NCBI GenBank assembly: GCA_001513075.1
Contig: LFSE01000112.1
Location: 1-39,857, forward strand
Reading direction: 5' to 3'
Source: Clostridiales bacterium DTU074
Lineage (GTDB): Bacteria; Bacillota; Clostridia; Caldicoprobacterales; Caldicoprobacteraceae
Length of the DNA stretch: 39,857 nucleotides
Shown here: one piece after another, positions 25,318 through 32,251 of the stretch
Layout: every line of letters begins with the position of its first letter
Position numbering within the stretch: the first letter of the stretch is position 1
Position numbers and translations under genes: made by a program
The notes under the pieces: model-generated
What the model was told of the DNA's origin: nothing
Database searches by the model: none
What the model saw: only the letters and a program-made list of their open reading frames with translations

Positions 25318-25356
25318 GGTTTTGAATATTTGGACAAATTTGGAGGGAATACAGGC

Positions 25357-25596
25357 ATGCGCTTGGATAAATACTTGAAAGTATCCAGAATCATAAAAAG
25401 AAGAACGGTGGCCAATGAGGCATGCAGCCAGGGGAGGGTGCTGGTAAACGATAAGGTGGCCAAACCGGGTACGGAGGTAAAGGAAGGGGATATTATCCAG
25501 ATCCGCTTTGGGGAACATGTTCGGCGTTACGAAGTTTTATCGGTTAAGGAGCATGTTTCAAAGAACGAAGCGGTTGATATGTACCGGGAGTTATAG
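25357..25596 (+). CDS. rqcP: RqcP (YabO), S4-domain ribosome quality control protein
   Basis: Binds the obstructed 50S subunit and helps RqcH add alanine tails to stalled chains. The 79-aa product is a nearly pure S4 RNA-binding domain: MRLDKYLKVSRIIKRRTVAN, GRVLVNDKVAKPGTEVKEGD, IQIRFG. The start is ATG 25357 with GGAGGG at 25342-25347, supported by the promoter position. It stands where yabO stands in B. subtilis, before the yabP-yabQ group. Confidence 0.94.
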   Translation: MRLDKYLKVSRIIKRRTVANEACSQGRVLVNDKVAKPGTEVKEGDIIQIRFGEHVRRYEVLSVKEHVSKNEAVDMYREL

Positions 25597-25702
25597 CAGC
25601 TATGTATTGCCTCCCGATTTAATGCAAACAATATAATCGTAGCATACGCTGAGCTTGAATAGCGGTAAACCAAAAACGCAGCATAAATTGGGAGGTATAC
25701 AA

Positions 25703-26716
25703 ATGAGCGGTATTAAATACAAGATCATTGTGCTGATCATATGTGCGACAGTGTTTTTTGCACCGGCCTGTACCCAGGCAAGAAGAACCGAACCGCCAAC
25801 TCCGGAACCCGCCCCGCAGCAACAGCAGGAGGAGCAGCAGGAAAAGCCGCCCATTCCCCGGACCCTCGGGGGTACAAGCGGACGGGAACCCAGGCTGAGG
25901 GTGTATATTAAGGAGGAGGACAGGGTGCGGGACATGGCCTTCGAAGAATATGTGGCCGGAGTTGTGGGCGGAGAGATAAAGAACGACTGGCCTATGGAAG
26001 CCTTAAAGGCCCAGGCAATAATTGCCCGAACCTTTGTGCTGAAATTTGTGGAGGAAAAGGGCAGGTCAAAGTACGGTAATGCCCACATTTCAACGGATAT
26101 AGAGGAAGCCCAGGCCTGGAACATGGAGGCGGTCAACGAGCGTATACGGCAGGCGGTCAATGAAACAAGAGGGCTTGTGATGATTTATGAGGGTGAATAT
26201 GTAAATGCATGGTTTCATTCCAACGCAGGCGGCAAAACTGCAACGGCCGAGGAAGGGCTGAATTATAAAGACGGAAATCCCCCTTATATTCAAACAGTGA
26301 ATTCTCCCGACGATTCGCCGATGATACCCGCCGACGAGAAGAACTGGACGGCGGTATTCTCAAAAGATCGGGTGCTGAAAGCTGTTGGTGAGATCGGAAA
26401 ACCCCTGGAGGATTTTTCAAAGATTTCAATAGGCGAACGAGGACCTTCGGGGCGTGCACTGGACATAAAACTGGATACGGTGTCAGTTCCGGCTCCCGAT
26501 CTTCGCATAGCTCTCGGGAGTACCGAGATGAAGTCAACCCTGTTGGACGAGGTAAGGCTTGAAGGAGATAAGGTGATATTCAAGGGAAGGGGTTACGGCC
26601 ACGGTGTGGGCATGTCCCAATGGGGAGCTTATAATATGGCTAAGCAGGGCAAAAAGGCAAGGGATATTATTCACCACTATTTTAAAGATATTGAAATCGT
26701 TAAGATGTGGCCTTAA
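25703..26716 (+). CDS. SpoIID/LytB-domain lipoprotein (second SpoIID homologue)
   Basis: A SpoIID-type lytic transglycosylase or amidase-enhancer protein, paralogous to spoIID at 4264. The start is ATG 25703 after GGGAGGTATAC. A lipoprotein-like signal ends FFAPAC (Cys23), followed by a Pro/Gln/Glu-rich linker (about 30-55) and the SpoIID domain. The catalytic-type Glu91 lies in GGEIKNDWPMEALKAQAIIART, and the C-terminus has GRGYGHGVGMSQWGAYNMAKQG, as in SpoIID. Length is 337 aa. It is inserted between rqcP and yabP, a place where B. subtilis has no such gene. Sporulation use is likely but is inferred from context. A terminator follows. Confidence 0.9.
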   Translation: MSGIKYKIIVLIICATVFFAPACTQARRTEPPTPEPAPQQQQEEQQEKPPIPRTLGGTSGREPRLRVYIKEEDRVRDMAFEEYVAGVVGGEIKNDWPMEALKAQAIIARTFVLKFVEEKGRSKYGNAHISTDIEEAQAWNMEAVNERIRQAVNETRGLVMIYEGEYVNAWFHSNAGGKTATAEEGLNYKDGNPPYIQTVNSPDDSPMIPADEKNWTAVFSKDRVLKAVGEIGKPLEDFSKISIGERGPSGRALDIKLDTVSVPAPDLRIALGSTEMKSTLLDEVRLEGDKVIFKGRGYGHGVGMSQWGAYNMAKQGKKARDIIHHYFKDIEIVKMWP

Positions 26717-26721
26717 GGGTC

Positions 26722-26751
26722 GACTCCCGGCAAACATGCCGGGTCTTTTTT
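26722..26751 (+). terminator. Terminator after the second SpoIID-like gene
   Basis: CCCGGCA (26726-26732), loop AACA, TGCCGGG (26737-26743), extended by GAC/GTC with one bulge, then TCTTTTTT. Confidence 0.85.
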
Positions 26752-26753
26752 AT

Positions 26754-26782
26754 GTATATTTGACGGGAATGAATCATATACT
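26754..26782 (+). promoter_or_regulatory. Putative sigma-E promoter of yabP-yabQ
   Basis: GTATATT (26754-26760), exactly 14 nt, CATATACT (26775-26782), against KMATATT-N14-CATACAnT. Each half differs by one base. yabP and yabQ are sigma-E genes in B. subtilis. Confidence 0.6.
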
Positions 26783-26812
26783 CAATTAGGCATTCTATAT
26801 GGAGGGGTTTGG

Positions 26813-27115
26813 ATGATCAGGGATATGGATGAGAAAAAGGGAGTCAGAAGCAGAAGCCATAGCGTGCTCATCGAAAATCGGGAAAAGGTTACCATAACCG
26901 GTGTAGTCGATGTGGATAGTTTTGACGAGGCCAGCGTCGTGCTGGTAACCGATTACGGCTTTATAACGCTGCACGGACAGGATCTTCACATTAACAAGCT
27001 GAATTTGGAAGAAGGACAGCTTATAGTGGAAGGGGAGATTATTGCCCTCCAGTACAGCGACAGCGACGGAATGAGTGGAAAAGGTTCAGGTATATTCAGC
27101 AGGCTGTTTAGGTAA
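26813..27115 (+). CDS. yabP: Sporulation protein YabP
   Basis: A small cytoplasmic sporulation protein of the YabP/YqfC family, needed for spore morphogenesis. It is 100 aa, the same as in B. subtilis. RSRSHSVLIENREKVTITGV, VDSFDEASVVLVTDYG, GQDLHINKLNLEEGQLIVEG and the end FSRLFR follow the family. GGAGGGG precedes ATG 26813. It is followed 12 nt later by yabQ. Confidence 0.94.
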   Translation: MIRDMDEKKGVRSRSHSVLIENREKVTITGVVDVDSFDEASVVLVTDYGFITLHGQDLHINKLNLEEGQLIVEGEIIALQYSDSDGMSGKGSGIFSRLFR

Positions 27116-27127
27116 GGGTGCATATCG

Positions 27128-27523
27128 ATGCTGATGTCTACCGCCAATCAGGCATATGTGTTTTTATCCACAGTATATACCGGTATGATAATAGGTCTGA
27201 TATATGATCTGAACAGGATGGTGCGTCGGATATTTAGGCCCGGGCGCTGGATTGTTGGAGTCCTTGATCTGTTATTCTGGTTAACGGCCGCCGTTATAGT
27301 TTTTGTAGTGCTTTATTTTGCAAACAACGGAGAGATAAGGCTGTACAACTTTATCGGGCTGGCGGTAGGATGGTGCCTTTATTTGCTTACCATAAGTCCG
27401 TGGGTGTTAAAATTGTTGGATTTGCTGTATAAAGGGGTATATATGCTTGTCAGCAAATTGACTGAATTTGTTACCTGCCTGTTTCGCATGATTTATAATT
27501 TTTTTCGTAAAATTAAAGCATGA
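27128..27523 (+). CDS. yabQ: Spore cortex biosynthesis protein YabQ
   Basis: A small integral membrane protein needed for cortex formation, 131 aa. Three or four hydrophobic segments are visible at about 7-27, 43-64, 72-95 and perhaps 98-110; GMIIGLIYDLNRMVRRIFRP after the first is the family signature. AAGGGTG precedes ATG 27128. It follows yabP closely, as in B. subtilis, and is probably in the same sigma-E operon. Confidence 0.92.
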   Translation: MLMSTANQAYVFLSTVYTGMIIGLIYDLNRMVRRIFRPGRWIVGVLDLLFWLTAAVIVFVVLYFANNGEIRLYNFIGLAVGWCLYLLTISPWVLKLLDLLYKGVYMLVSKLTEFVTCLFRMIYNFFRKIKA

Positions 27524-27525
27524 AA

Positions 27526-27554
27526 AGAGGAATTTAATATTATACGTCGAATGA
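27526..27554 (+). promoter_or_regulatory. Putative sigma-H promoter of divIC
   Basis: AGAGGAATT, an 11-nt spacer and GTCGAATGA match the sigma-H -35 fully and the -10 core GAAT with the last two bases off. It lies in the gap after yabQ. It would give divIC an expression independent of the sigma-E genes. Confidence 0.5.
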
Positions 27555-27608
27555 ATATAAACATAGAGATATTTTAAGCGAGTGTCTTTGCGTTTAGAAG
27601 GTGATGCC

Positions 27609-27896
27609 ATGGCAAGACGGAGGTACGTTGTAAAAACAAGGGTAAAGTTTATGATTGCAATGCTGGTCATAGGATACTTTTTGGTGACCTATGTACAGCA
27701 GGAGTTAAGGATTCGCGAACAACATGCTAAAATGGAGCATTTGAAACAGCAAATCGAGCAGGTCGAGGAGCTTAATGCCGAATTGGAAAGGCAGATAGAG
27801 TATACCAAATCCGAAGAGTATATAGAAAAGGTAGCTCGTGAGTGTTTCGGTTGGGTAAAAAAAGGTGAGATAAAATTTATTGAAAAAAAGAAATAA
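27609..27896 (+). CDS. divIC: Septum formation initiator DivIC/FtsB
   Basis: A bitopic division protein of the FtsL-DivIB-DivIC complex. It is 95 aa with a short basic N-terminus (MARRRYVVKTR), one membrane segment at about 12-31, a coiled coil (about 32-75, QEL, REQHAKMEHLKQQIEQVEELN) and the conserved end YIEKVARECFGWVKKGEIKF. The start at ATG 27609 is chosen for GAAGGTGATG upstream. An in-frame GTG at 27582 has no ribosome binding site. Confidence 0.93.
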   Translation: MARRRYVVKTRVKFMIAMLVIGYFLVTYVQQELRIREQHAKMEHLKQQIEQVEELNAELERQIEYTKSEEYIEKVARECFGWVKKGEIKFIEKKK

Positions 27897-27925
27897 AAGA
27901 GAAAAGAGGAGGAAAACATTTCTTT

Positions 27926-28282
27926 ATGTCTTTCGAAGTAGGACAAATCCTTGAAGGAACGGTGTCGGGTATTACGAAGTTTGGAGCCTTCATATCACTG
28001 CCCGGCGGGAAAACGGGTATGGTTCACATCTCCGAGATTGACGATTCCTATGTTACGGATATCCACAAGTATCTGAAACAAAATGACAGGGTAAAGGTAA
28101 AGGTCCTGGCGGTGGATGAGAGGGGGAAAATAAGCCTGTCCATCCGGCGAGCTCAGGAGCCTTCCATGAGTTTTGAAGAAAGGCTGGCCAAGTTTTTGAA
28201 GGACAGCGAGGAAAGGCTGCAGGATATAAAGAAGAACCGTGAATCAAAGCGAGGCGGTGGCTACTGGCGCGGAAGAGGATAA
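27926..28282 (+). CDS. yabR: S1 RNA-binding domain protein (YabR)
   Basis: A small protein with one S1 domain (residues 1-75: VGQILEGTVSGITKFGAFIS, GMVHISEI, VKVKVLAVDERGKISLSI) followed by a charged tail ending RGGGYWRGRG. It is 118 aa, close to B. subtilis YabR, and in the same place after divIC. It probably binds RNA or the ribosome; the exact role is unknown. The ribosome binding site GAGGAGG is about 12 nt upstream of ATG 27926. Confidence 0.92.
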   Translation: MSFEVGQILEGTVSGITKFGAFISLPGGKTGMVHISEIDDSYVTDIHKYLKQNDRVKVKVLAVDERGKISLSIRRAQEPSMSFEERLAKFLKDSEERLQDIKKNRESKRGGGYWRGRG

Positions 28283-28372
28283 GGTGAGCGCCGTATCAGC
28301 TTTATTCGTATACCGAGCTACTTAACTATTCTTCTTATTATTTTGCTGCAATGCTTTGTTTGTTAGGCAAAA

Positions 28373-28414
28373 AGTCCCGTGGGTGAAGGATGTATTTTTA
28401 CCCTGGGCTTTTTT
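28373..28414 (+). terminator. Terminator after yabR
   Basis: AGTCCC and GGGT (28373-28384) pair with ACCC and GGGCT (28400-28409) around an internal loop, then TTTTTT. It lies inside the long upstream extension of the next ORF and shows that the extension is not coding. Confidence 0.65.
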
Positions 28415-28493
28415 GTTATGGCTGGTAAATCATTTTTATAGTTCGACTCTGCTGTTGCATAATAATCAGAATAACGGAAAGGGGATGCTAAGG

Positions 28494-29801
28494 ATGTTTA
28501 TCAAAGAAATTGCTGCAAGCCTTTATCCCTGGGATTTGGCTGATGAGGGAATTGAAACCATTGCCGATAACCTGGTGAACCGGAGTAATGTTAATTCGAT
28601 ATACCTTGTCGGTGTGATGCATTTTGAAAAACGGCCACTGACCAGTTTGTTCTACACTCATAACAGCAAGAGAAAGTATTATTTGCCTGAAAACAGCAGG
28701 GTGTATTACAGACTGGATTTGAACAATTTTAAGAACACCAGGTTAAAACCGCTGTTCTCCGAACGGGATTTTTTAAAGGATACTGACTGGTTGGATGTAC
28801 TGATCTCCGAGGCAAGGAAACGAAAGCTGAAAGCCGGCGTTGAACTGTCCCACACCATTTTCGATACCAATGTGGCGTACAGGGAGTATCCCGATATATT
28901 ACAACGGAATATTAACGGGGACATCATCCAGGCACCTCAGGGGATAGTTTGTCCCAATCACCCGGATGTTCGTGAGTACCAGCGTATAATGTTCTACGAT
29001 ACCGTCAAAAACCATGACGTTGATTTTATCCAGACCTGTCTTTTGACTTTTGCCAGCGGCGGCAGCGTGAAAGCCCCTTGGTTTTTTGCCGAGTGGATGG
29101 ATGTTAACCGCACCTACCTCGGACCGTTAATGGGGATAGCCAATGGCGGCTGCTTTTGCGACAGGTGTCGTGATAAAGCGAAAGAGTTGGGGTATGACTG
29201 GGAACTGATTGTAAGGGATATGAGCAAATTGTACAGGGTTGCCAATGCCACGCCGTATCGTTTCCAGGAAGAGCTCATGGAGAATAACCTCACTTTGGGA
29301 AGCAATCTGACTGAAAGCATGCTGCTCATTGAGTATCCCGGTCTGTTACAGTTCCTTAAATTCCGTATTGACAGTGTTACCGAATTGTTTAAAGACATAT
29401 ATGAAGGTATCAAGGAAGCCAATTCTTCGGTTGAGTTCAGATATAACAATCATGTGCGTTATCCCGAATTTGAAGGGATTTCGTTTAAAGACATAGCCCC
29501 ATATGTTGATTCGGTCCGCGATTCGGATTATTCGGAACAAATTGGTGCCCCGGATAAATTCGTATATAAACGGAATACAATACTTAAAATAAGGCGCGGT
29601 ATCAGCTTTGACAAGAATATAATTGCGGCTATAGCTGTGCGTCCCAATGCGACTCCCGAATTAATAAAGGAATCCATCAAGGTTCTGTCGACATTGGGCA
29701 TAGACGGCCTTTCACTCGGGCATTACGACGGTTCTCATTTTGAGCATCTTGACGCGGTGGCCCAGGGTATGAAGGAAGCAAACATTACTATTGTTGATTG
29801 A
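28494..29801 (+). CDS. TIM-barrel putative glycoside-hydrolase-like protein
   Basis: I do not recognise a named family. The 435-aa product has the alternating strand/helix pattern of a TIM barrel, VELSHTIFD and DVDFIQTCL segments, a Cys cluster GGCFCDRC (Cys220, Cys222, Cys225) of a kind seen in several uncharacterised glycosidase-like proteins, and an end with DGLSLGHYDGSHFEHLDAV. No signal peptide. The start is taken at ATG 28494 (GGGG nine bases upstream); an upstream in-frame start at 28356 would include a terminator. It is followed 27 nt later by the LarA-like gene and likely works with it. Sugar or sugar-acid metabolism is inference. Confidence 0.6.
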   Translation: MFIKEIAASLYPWDLADEGIETIADNLVNRSNVNSIYLVGVMHFEKRPLTSLFYTHNSKRKYYLPENSRVYYRLDLNNFKNTRLKPLFSERDFLKDTDWLDVLISEARKRKLKAGVELSHTIFDTNVAYREYPDILQRNINGDIIQAPQGIVCPNHPDVREYQRIMFYDTVKNHDVDFIQTCLLTFASGGSVKAPWFFAEWMDVNRTYLGPLMGIANGGCFCDRCRDKAKELGYDWELIVRDMSKLYRVANATPYRFQEELMENNLTLGSNLTESMLLIEYPGLLQFLKFRIDSVTELFKDIYEGIKEANSSVEFRYNNHVRYPEFEGISFKDIAPYVDSVRDSDYSEQIGAPDKFVYKRNTILKIRRGISFDKNIIAAIAVRPNATPELIKESIKVLSTLGIDGLSLGHYDGSHFEHLDAVAQGMKEANITIVD

Positions 29802-29828
29802 AGTATGTTTAAACAGGCGAGGTGACAT

Positions 29829-31124
29829 ATGGTGAAGATAAAGTTAGCCGGCCAGGAGGTTAAGCTGCCCGATAATGCAATTATTGCACGTCCTCCTGCA
29901 GCTCCAGGGCCGATTACCTTCCCGGAAGCAATAAAGGAGGCCCTTGATAATCCGCTGGATACCGAACCGCTGGAAAAATGGGATTTAAGGGACAAAAAAA
30001 TTGCCGTGCTGGTGGATGACTGGGGAAGGCCCACGCCCTGCGGGGAATTTTTGCCAGATGTACTGAGGAGGTTGAATCAGGCGGGGGCAGAAGACAGGAA
30101 TATAACCGTGATAACGGCCAGCGGAATGCACGATCCCATGGGTGAGGAAGATATGCGGAGGAAGGTAGGGGATGAGGTATACAAGCGGGTACGATGCATT
30201 TCCCACGATGCTGGGAATCCGGAAATGCAGGCATTTGTTAAAATTACAGATTTGGGCACTCCTGTCTGGGTAAACAGATATGTGGCCGAAGCCGATTTTA
30301 AGATGGCGCTGGGCCGGATTTTTCCCCACGTTACCTATGGCTATGAAGGCGGGTACAAGATGATTGTGCCGGGCGTTGCATCCTTTGAAACCATTATTCG
30401 GGATCACTCTCTAAATTTTTCACCCTTGTCAGACTATGGCAATCTGCAAAACAATCCCAGCAGAAATGAAGCGGATGCAATAGGGTGTATGGTCGGATTG
30501 GATTTGTTGGTAAATTTCGTAATGAACTGGGATGGACAACCGGTTAAGGCTTTTGCGGGAACCCCCGAAAAGGTTTTTCCTGTCGGCGTTGATTTTGGTC
30601 AAAGGCATGTCTGGGGATTTGTTACAGGAGGCAGAATGGCTGATGTTGTCATTATCTGCAACGAAGATGTGGGCGATCTCTCCCTGTCCAACAACCCTAT
30701 CTACTATTTGGGTCTGGCTCTTTCGATAACTGACCCCGAGGGAGTTGTAATATCGGCAATGGATTATATCCCCCGGAAGAAATCCTTGGTATGCGGCTAT
30801 GATCTGGAAATGATTTCTTTAAGCGAACTTATCAGGCTTCATGAAAAAAGGAATTGGAATTTAGATGACAGACAGATTCAGCATGTACTAAAAGCCATAC
30901 GGGGAACATTCTATGAACGTCGCGTATTTGAATTGAGATCTCAGAAACTATATATTGTATCCGATACCTTCCCGTTTTCCCGTTTGGAAAAGTGGAGAGC
31001 GCGTCAGTTTGAAACCATACAACAGGCGCTTGATGAAGCCCTAGATGGGAGGGATGATGCGACAGTTATGGTTTTTCCCGATATCAAACATACCTTGCCC
31101 TTGCTAAGATATGATTTTGCGTAG
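29829..31124 (+). CDS. LarA-type nickel-dependent hydroxyacid racemase/epimerase homologue
   Basis: LarA enzymes racemise or epimerise 2-hydroxyacids with a nickel-pincer nucleotide bound to a lysine. Here LVDDWGRPTPCGEF lines up with the LarA DKTRPTP motif, and His101, His167, Lys177 (GYEGGYKMIVPG) and His193 line up with Lactobacillus LarA His108, His174, Lys184 and His200, all with one constant offset of seven. All cofactor and catalytic residues thus appear present. Length is 431 aa. The substrate is not determined; lactate, malate and gluconate-type LarA homologues are known. Cofactor genes larB, larC and larE are not in the window. GGCGAGGTGA precedes ATG 29829. Confidence 0.85.
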   Translation: MVKIKLAGQEVKLPDNAIIARPPAAPGPITFPEAIKEALDNPLDTEPLEKWDLRDKKIAVLVDDWGRPTPCGEFLPDVLRRLNQAGAEDRNITVITASGMHDPMGEEDMRRKVGDEVYKRVRCISHDAGNPEMQAFVKITDLGTPVWVNRYVAEADFKMALGRIFPHVTYGYEGGYKMIVPGVASFETIIRDHSLNFSPLSDYGNLQNNPSRNEADAIGCMVGLDLLVNFVMNWDGQPVKAFAGTPEKVFPVGVDFGQRHVWGFVTGGRMADVVIICNEDVGDLSLSNNPIYYLGLALSITDPEGVVISAMDYIPRKKSLVCGYDLEMISLSELIRLHEKRNWNLDDRQIQHVLKAIRGTFYERRVFELRSQKLYIVSDTFPFSRLEKWRARQFETIQQALDEALDGRDDATVMVFPDIKHTLPLLRYDFA

Positions 31125-31173
31125 GTATTGATGAGGCTATACACAAGCCGGGCAACTTAAAAGAAAAAAGGTA

Positions 31174-31202
31174 TTGACTTAAAACGAGTTTTATTATACA
31201 AT
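31174..31202 (+). promoter_or_regulatory. Sigma-A promoter of the tRNA cluster
   Basis: TTGACT (31174-31179), 17 nt, TACAAT (31197-31202). A leader hairpin CCGCC/GGCGG follows (31211-31226). Confidence 0.75.
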
Positions 31203-31231
31203 ATTAATCGCCGCCAGGGAAGGCGGTTTGT

Positions 31232-31308
<77 letters not shown>

Positions 31309-31317
31309 ATTTTTTAT

Positions 31318-31394
31318 GGCGGCGTAGCTCAGTTGGCTAGAGCATTCGGTTCATACCCGAAGTGTCAGCGGTTCGAATCCGTTCGCCGCCACCA
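31318..31394 (+). tRNA. tRNA-Met (CAT), elongator
   Basis: 77 nt, acceptor GGCGGCG paired with CGCCGCC, D-arm GCTCAGTTGGCTAGAGC, anticodon loop TTCATAC with anticodon CAT, T-loop GGTTCGAATCC, CCA encoded. The loop context is that of elongator Met rather than the lysidine Ile tRNA. Confidence 0.93.
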
Positions 31395-31450
31395 TCCCCC
31401 AGACTGGTTATTATAATTTAACTGATGCGGGGTAAACAATGAAATACTTT

Positions 31451-31526
31451 GGGCGCATAGCTCAGCTGGGAGAGCACTTGCCTTACAAGCAAGGGGTCAT
31501 AGGTTCAAGTCCTATTGCGCCCACCA
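31451..31526 (+). tRNA. tRNA-Val (TAC)
   Basis: 76 nt, acceptor GGGCGCA paired with TGCGCCC, D-arm AGCTCAGCTGGGAGAGC, anticodon loop CTTACAA with anticodon TAC, T-loop GGTTCAAGTCC, CCA encoded. Confidence 0.96.
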
Positions 31527-31548
31527 GTACAAAACCAGGTATACAAAG

Positions 31549-31577
31549 CCTTCCGATGATGTCGGAGGGTTTTTTGT
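31549..31577 (+). terminator. Terminator of the tRNA cluster
   Basis: CCTTCCGA (31549-31556), loop, TCGGAGGG (31562-31569), then six T. Confidence 0.85.
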
Positions 31578-31870
31578 TTTTCCATCCTGTCCGGTTTGAT
31601 AGCCGGATGTCCGAAATTCACTGCCATTACGCTGTCATTTTTGCTGCTTTTTGCTGTTTTAGCTGCTATAAATCAGCTGTCATTATGCTGCCTGTGTTGC
31701 TGTCAGTGTTCCCATTGAGTAGCTGCTGCTGCTGTTGTTGTTATACTGCTCATTAGGTTATTATTGGCTGCTAAAAACATATTGTCTTATATAAACCGGC
31801 AAAGGAAAGCTTTCAAATAATGCTAAAAAAGCATGGATAATAATACTGGTTCATATGATTTTATGGAGGC

Positions 31871-32002
31871 ATGTCGATGCAAGAATAGACCCGTTATGAA
31901 GCTTATGCAGCTTTGCACCAGCAAGTTTTAACATGGAATGCCAATGTAAGAATAGCCCAAGCCATGTATCACATTTATGCGCAGAATCAATATATTTATT
32001 AG
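31871..32002 (+). pseudogene. Small ORF with an in-frame TAG at codon 6, 43 codons
   Basis: ATG 31871 or 31877 lies just after GGAGG (31865-31869). The frame reads M-S-M-Q-E, TAG (31886-31888), then TRYEAYAALHQQVLTWN, ANVRIAQAMYHIYAQ, NQYIY and a stop at 32000-32002. The sequence after TAG is helix-like, Tyr- and Gln-rich and looks like a genuine small protein. Likely a pseudogene by a point mutation or a sequencing error; UAG read-through is less likely. I do not recognise the family. Confidence 0.35.
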
Positions 32003-32029
32003 GGGGAAAAAACGGAAGGCGTACTCTTT

Positions 32030-32103
32030 AGCCCGGCATATCTTATGCCTTGTGCAGTACCCTATTAGCCTGGTATATTTTATGCCTTGTACAGTTTCCT
32101 ATG
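32030..32103. repeat. Tandem repeat, two imperfect 37-bp units
   Basis: Units at 32030-32066 and 32067-32103, sharing a TATGCCTTG core and most other positions. The unit is not in a coding frame. Confidence 0.7.
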
Positions 32104-32251
32104 GGCAGGTCCCGCAGTATTAAAGATATTGCCGAGATTCGAAATATCTGGTGTACCTGTCCATGGTGTGGACCTTAAATGCCCGATTTATGCGATAATT
32201 TTGATGAATGTTACTGTAAATGATACATAGCTTGGAAAGGCAGGTGACGCT

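Larger units (their letters stand above)
24860..25356 (+). other. Long intergenic region: possible structured RNA, terminator and rqcP promoter
   Basis: GCGGTGA (24912-24918) pairs with TCACCGC (24952-24958). CTCGGCCCG (25019-25027) pairs with CGGGCCGAG (25134-25142), enclosing smaller hairpins (GGCAT/ATGCC at 25028-25059, GGTTT/AAACC at 25115-25129). A strong terminator follows. Two tiny ORFs with purine-rich leaders, 24922-24981 (19 aa) and 24989-25105 (38 aa), could be peptides instead; neither is recognised. The composition is more GC-rich than other intergenic stretches. I cannot match it to 6S, tmRNA, RNase P, SRP RNA or a known riboswitch. Confidence 0.35.
31527..32251 (+). other. Intergenic region with a GCTG-rich stretch, a broken small ORF and a tandem repeat
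   Basis: After the tRNA terminator comes a stretch with many GCTG/GTTG triplet-like runs (about 31635-31745) with no gene. Then a small ORF interrupted by TAG (31871-32002) and a 37-bp tandem repeat (32030-32103). Near 32125-32175 are short hairpins (GATATT/AATATC, GTCCA/TGGAC). No known RNA or promoter is recognised before the amidase. Confidence 0.5.

Noticed and set aside
28356-28493. N-terminal extension of the TIM-barrel gene
   Set aside because: The extension contains a hairpin terminator and has no ribosome binding site; ATG 28494 is better placed.
31439-31756. A 105-aa plus-strand open frame
   Set aside because: It is built from the tRNA-Val gene, its terminator and a GCTG-rich stretch, so it is not a protein gene.
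31886-31888. Pyrrolysine or selenocysteine recoding
   Set aside because: A TAG alone is not evidence; no pylT/pylS or other recoding signal is in the window. Selenocysteine would need TGA.
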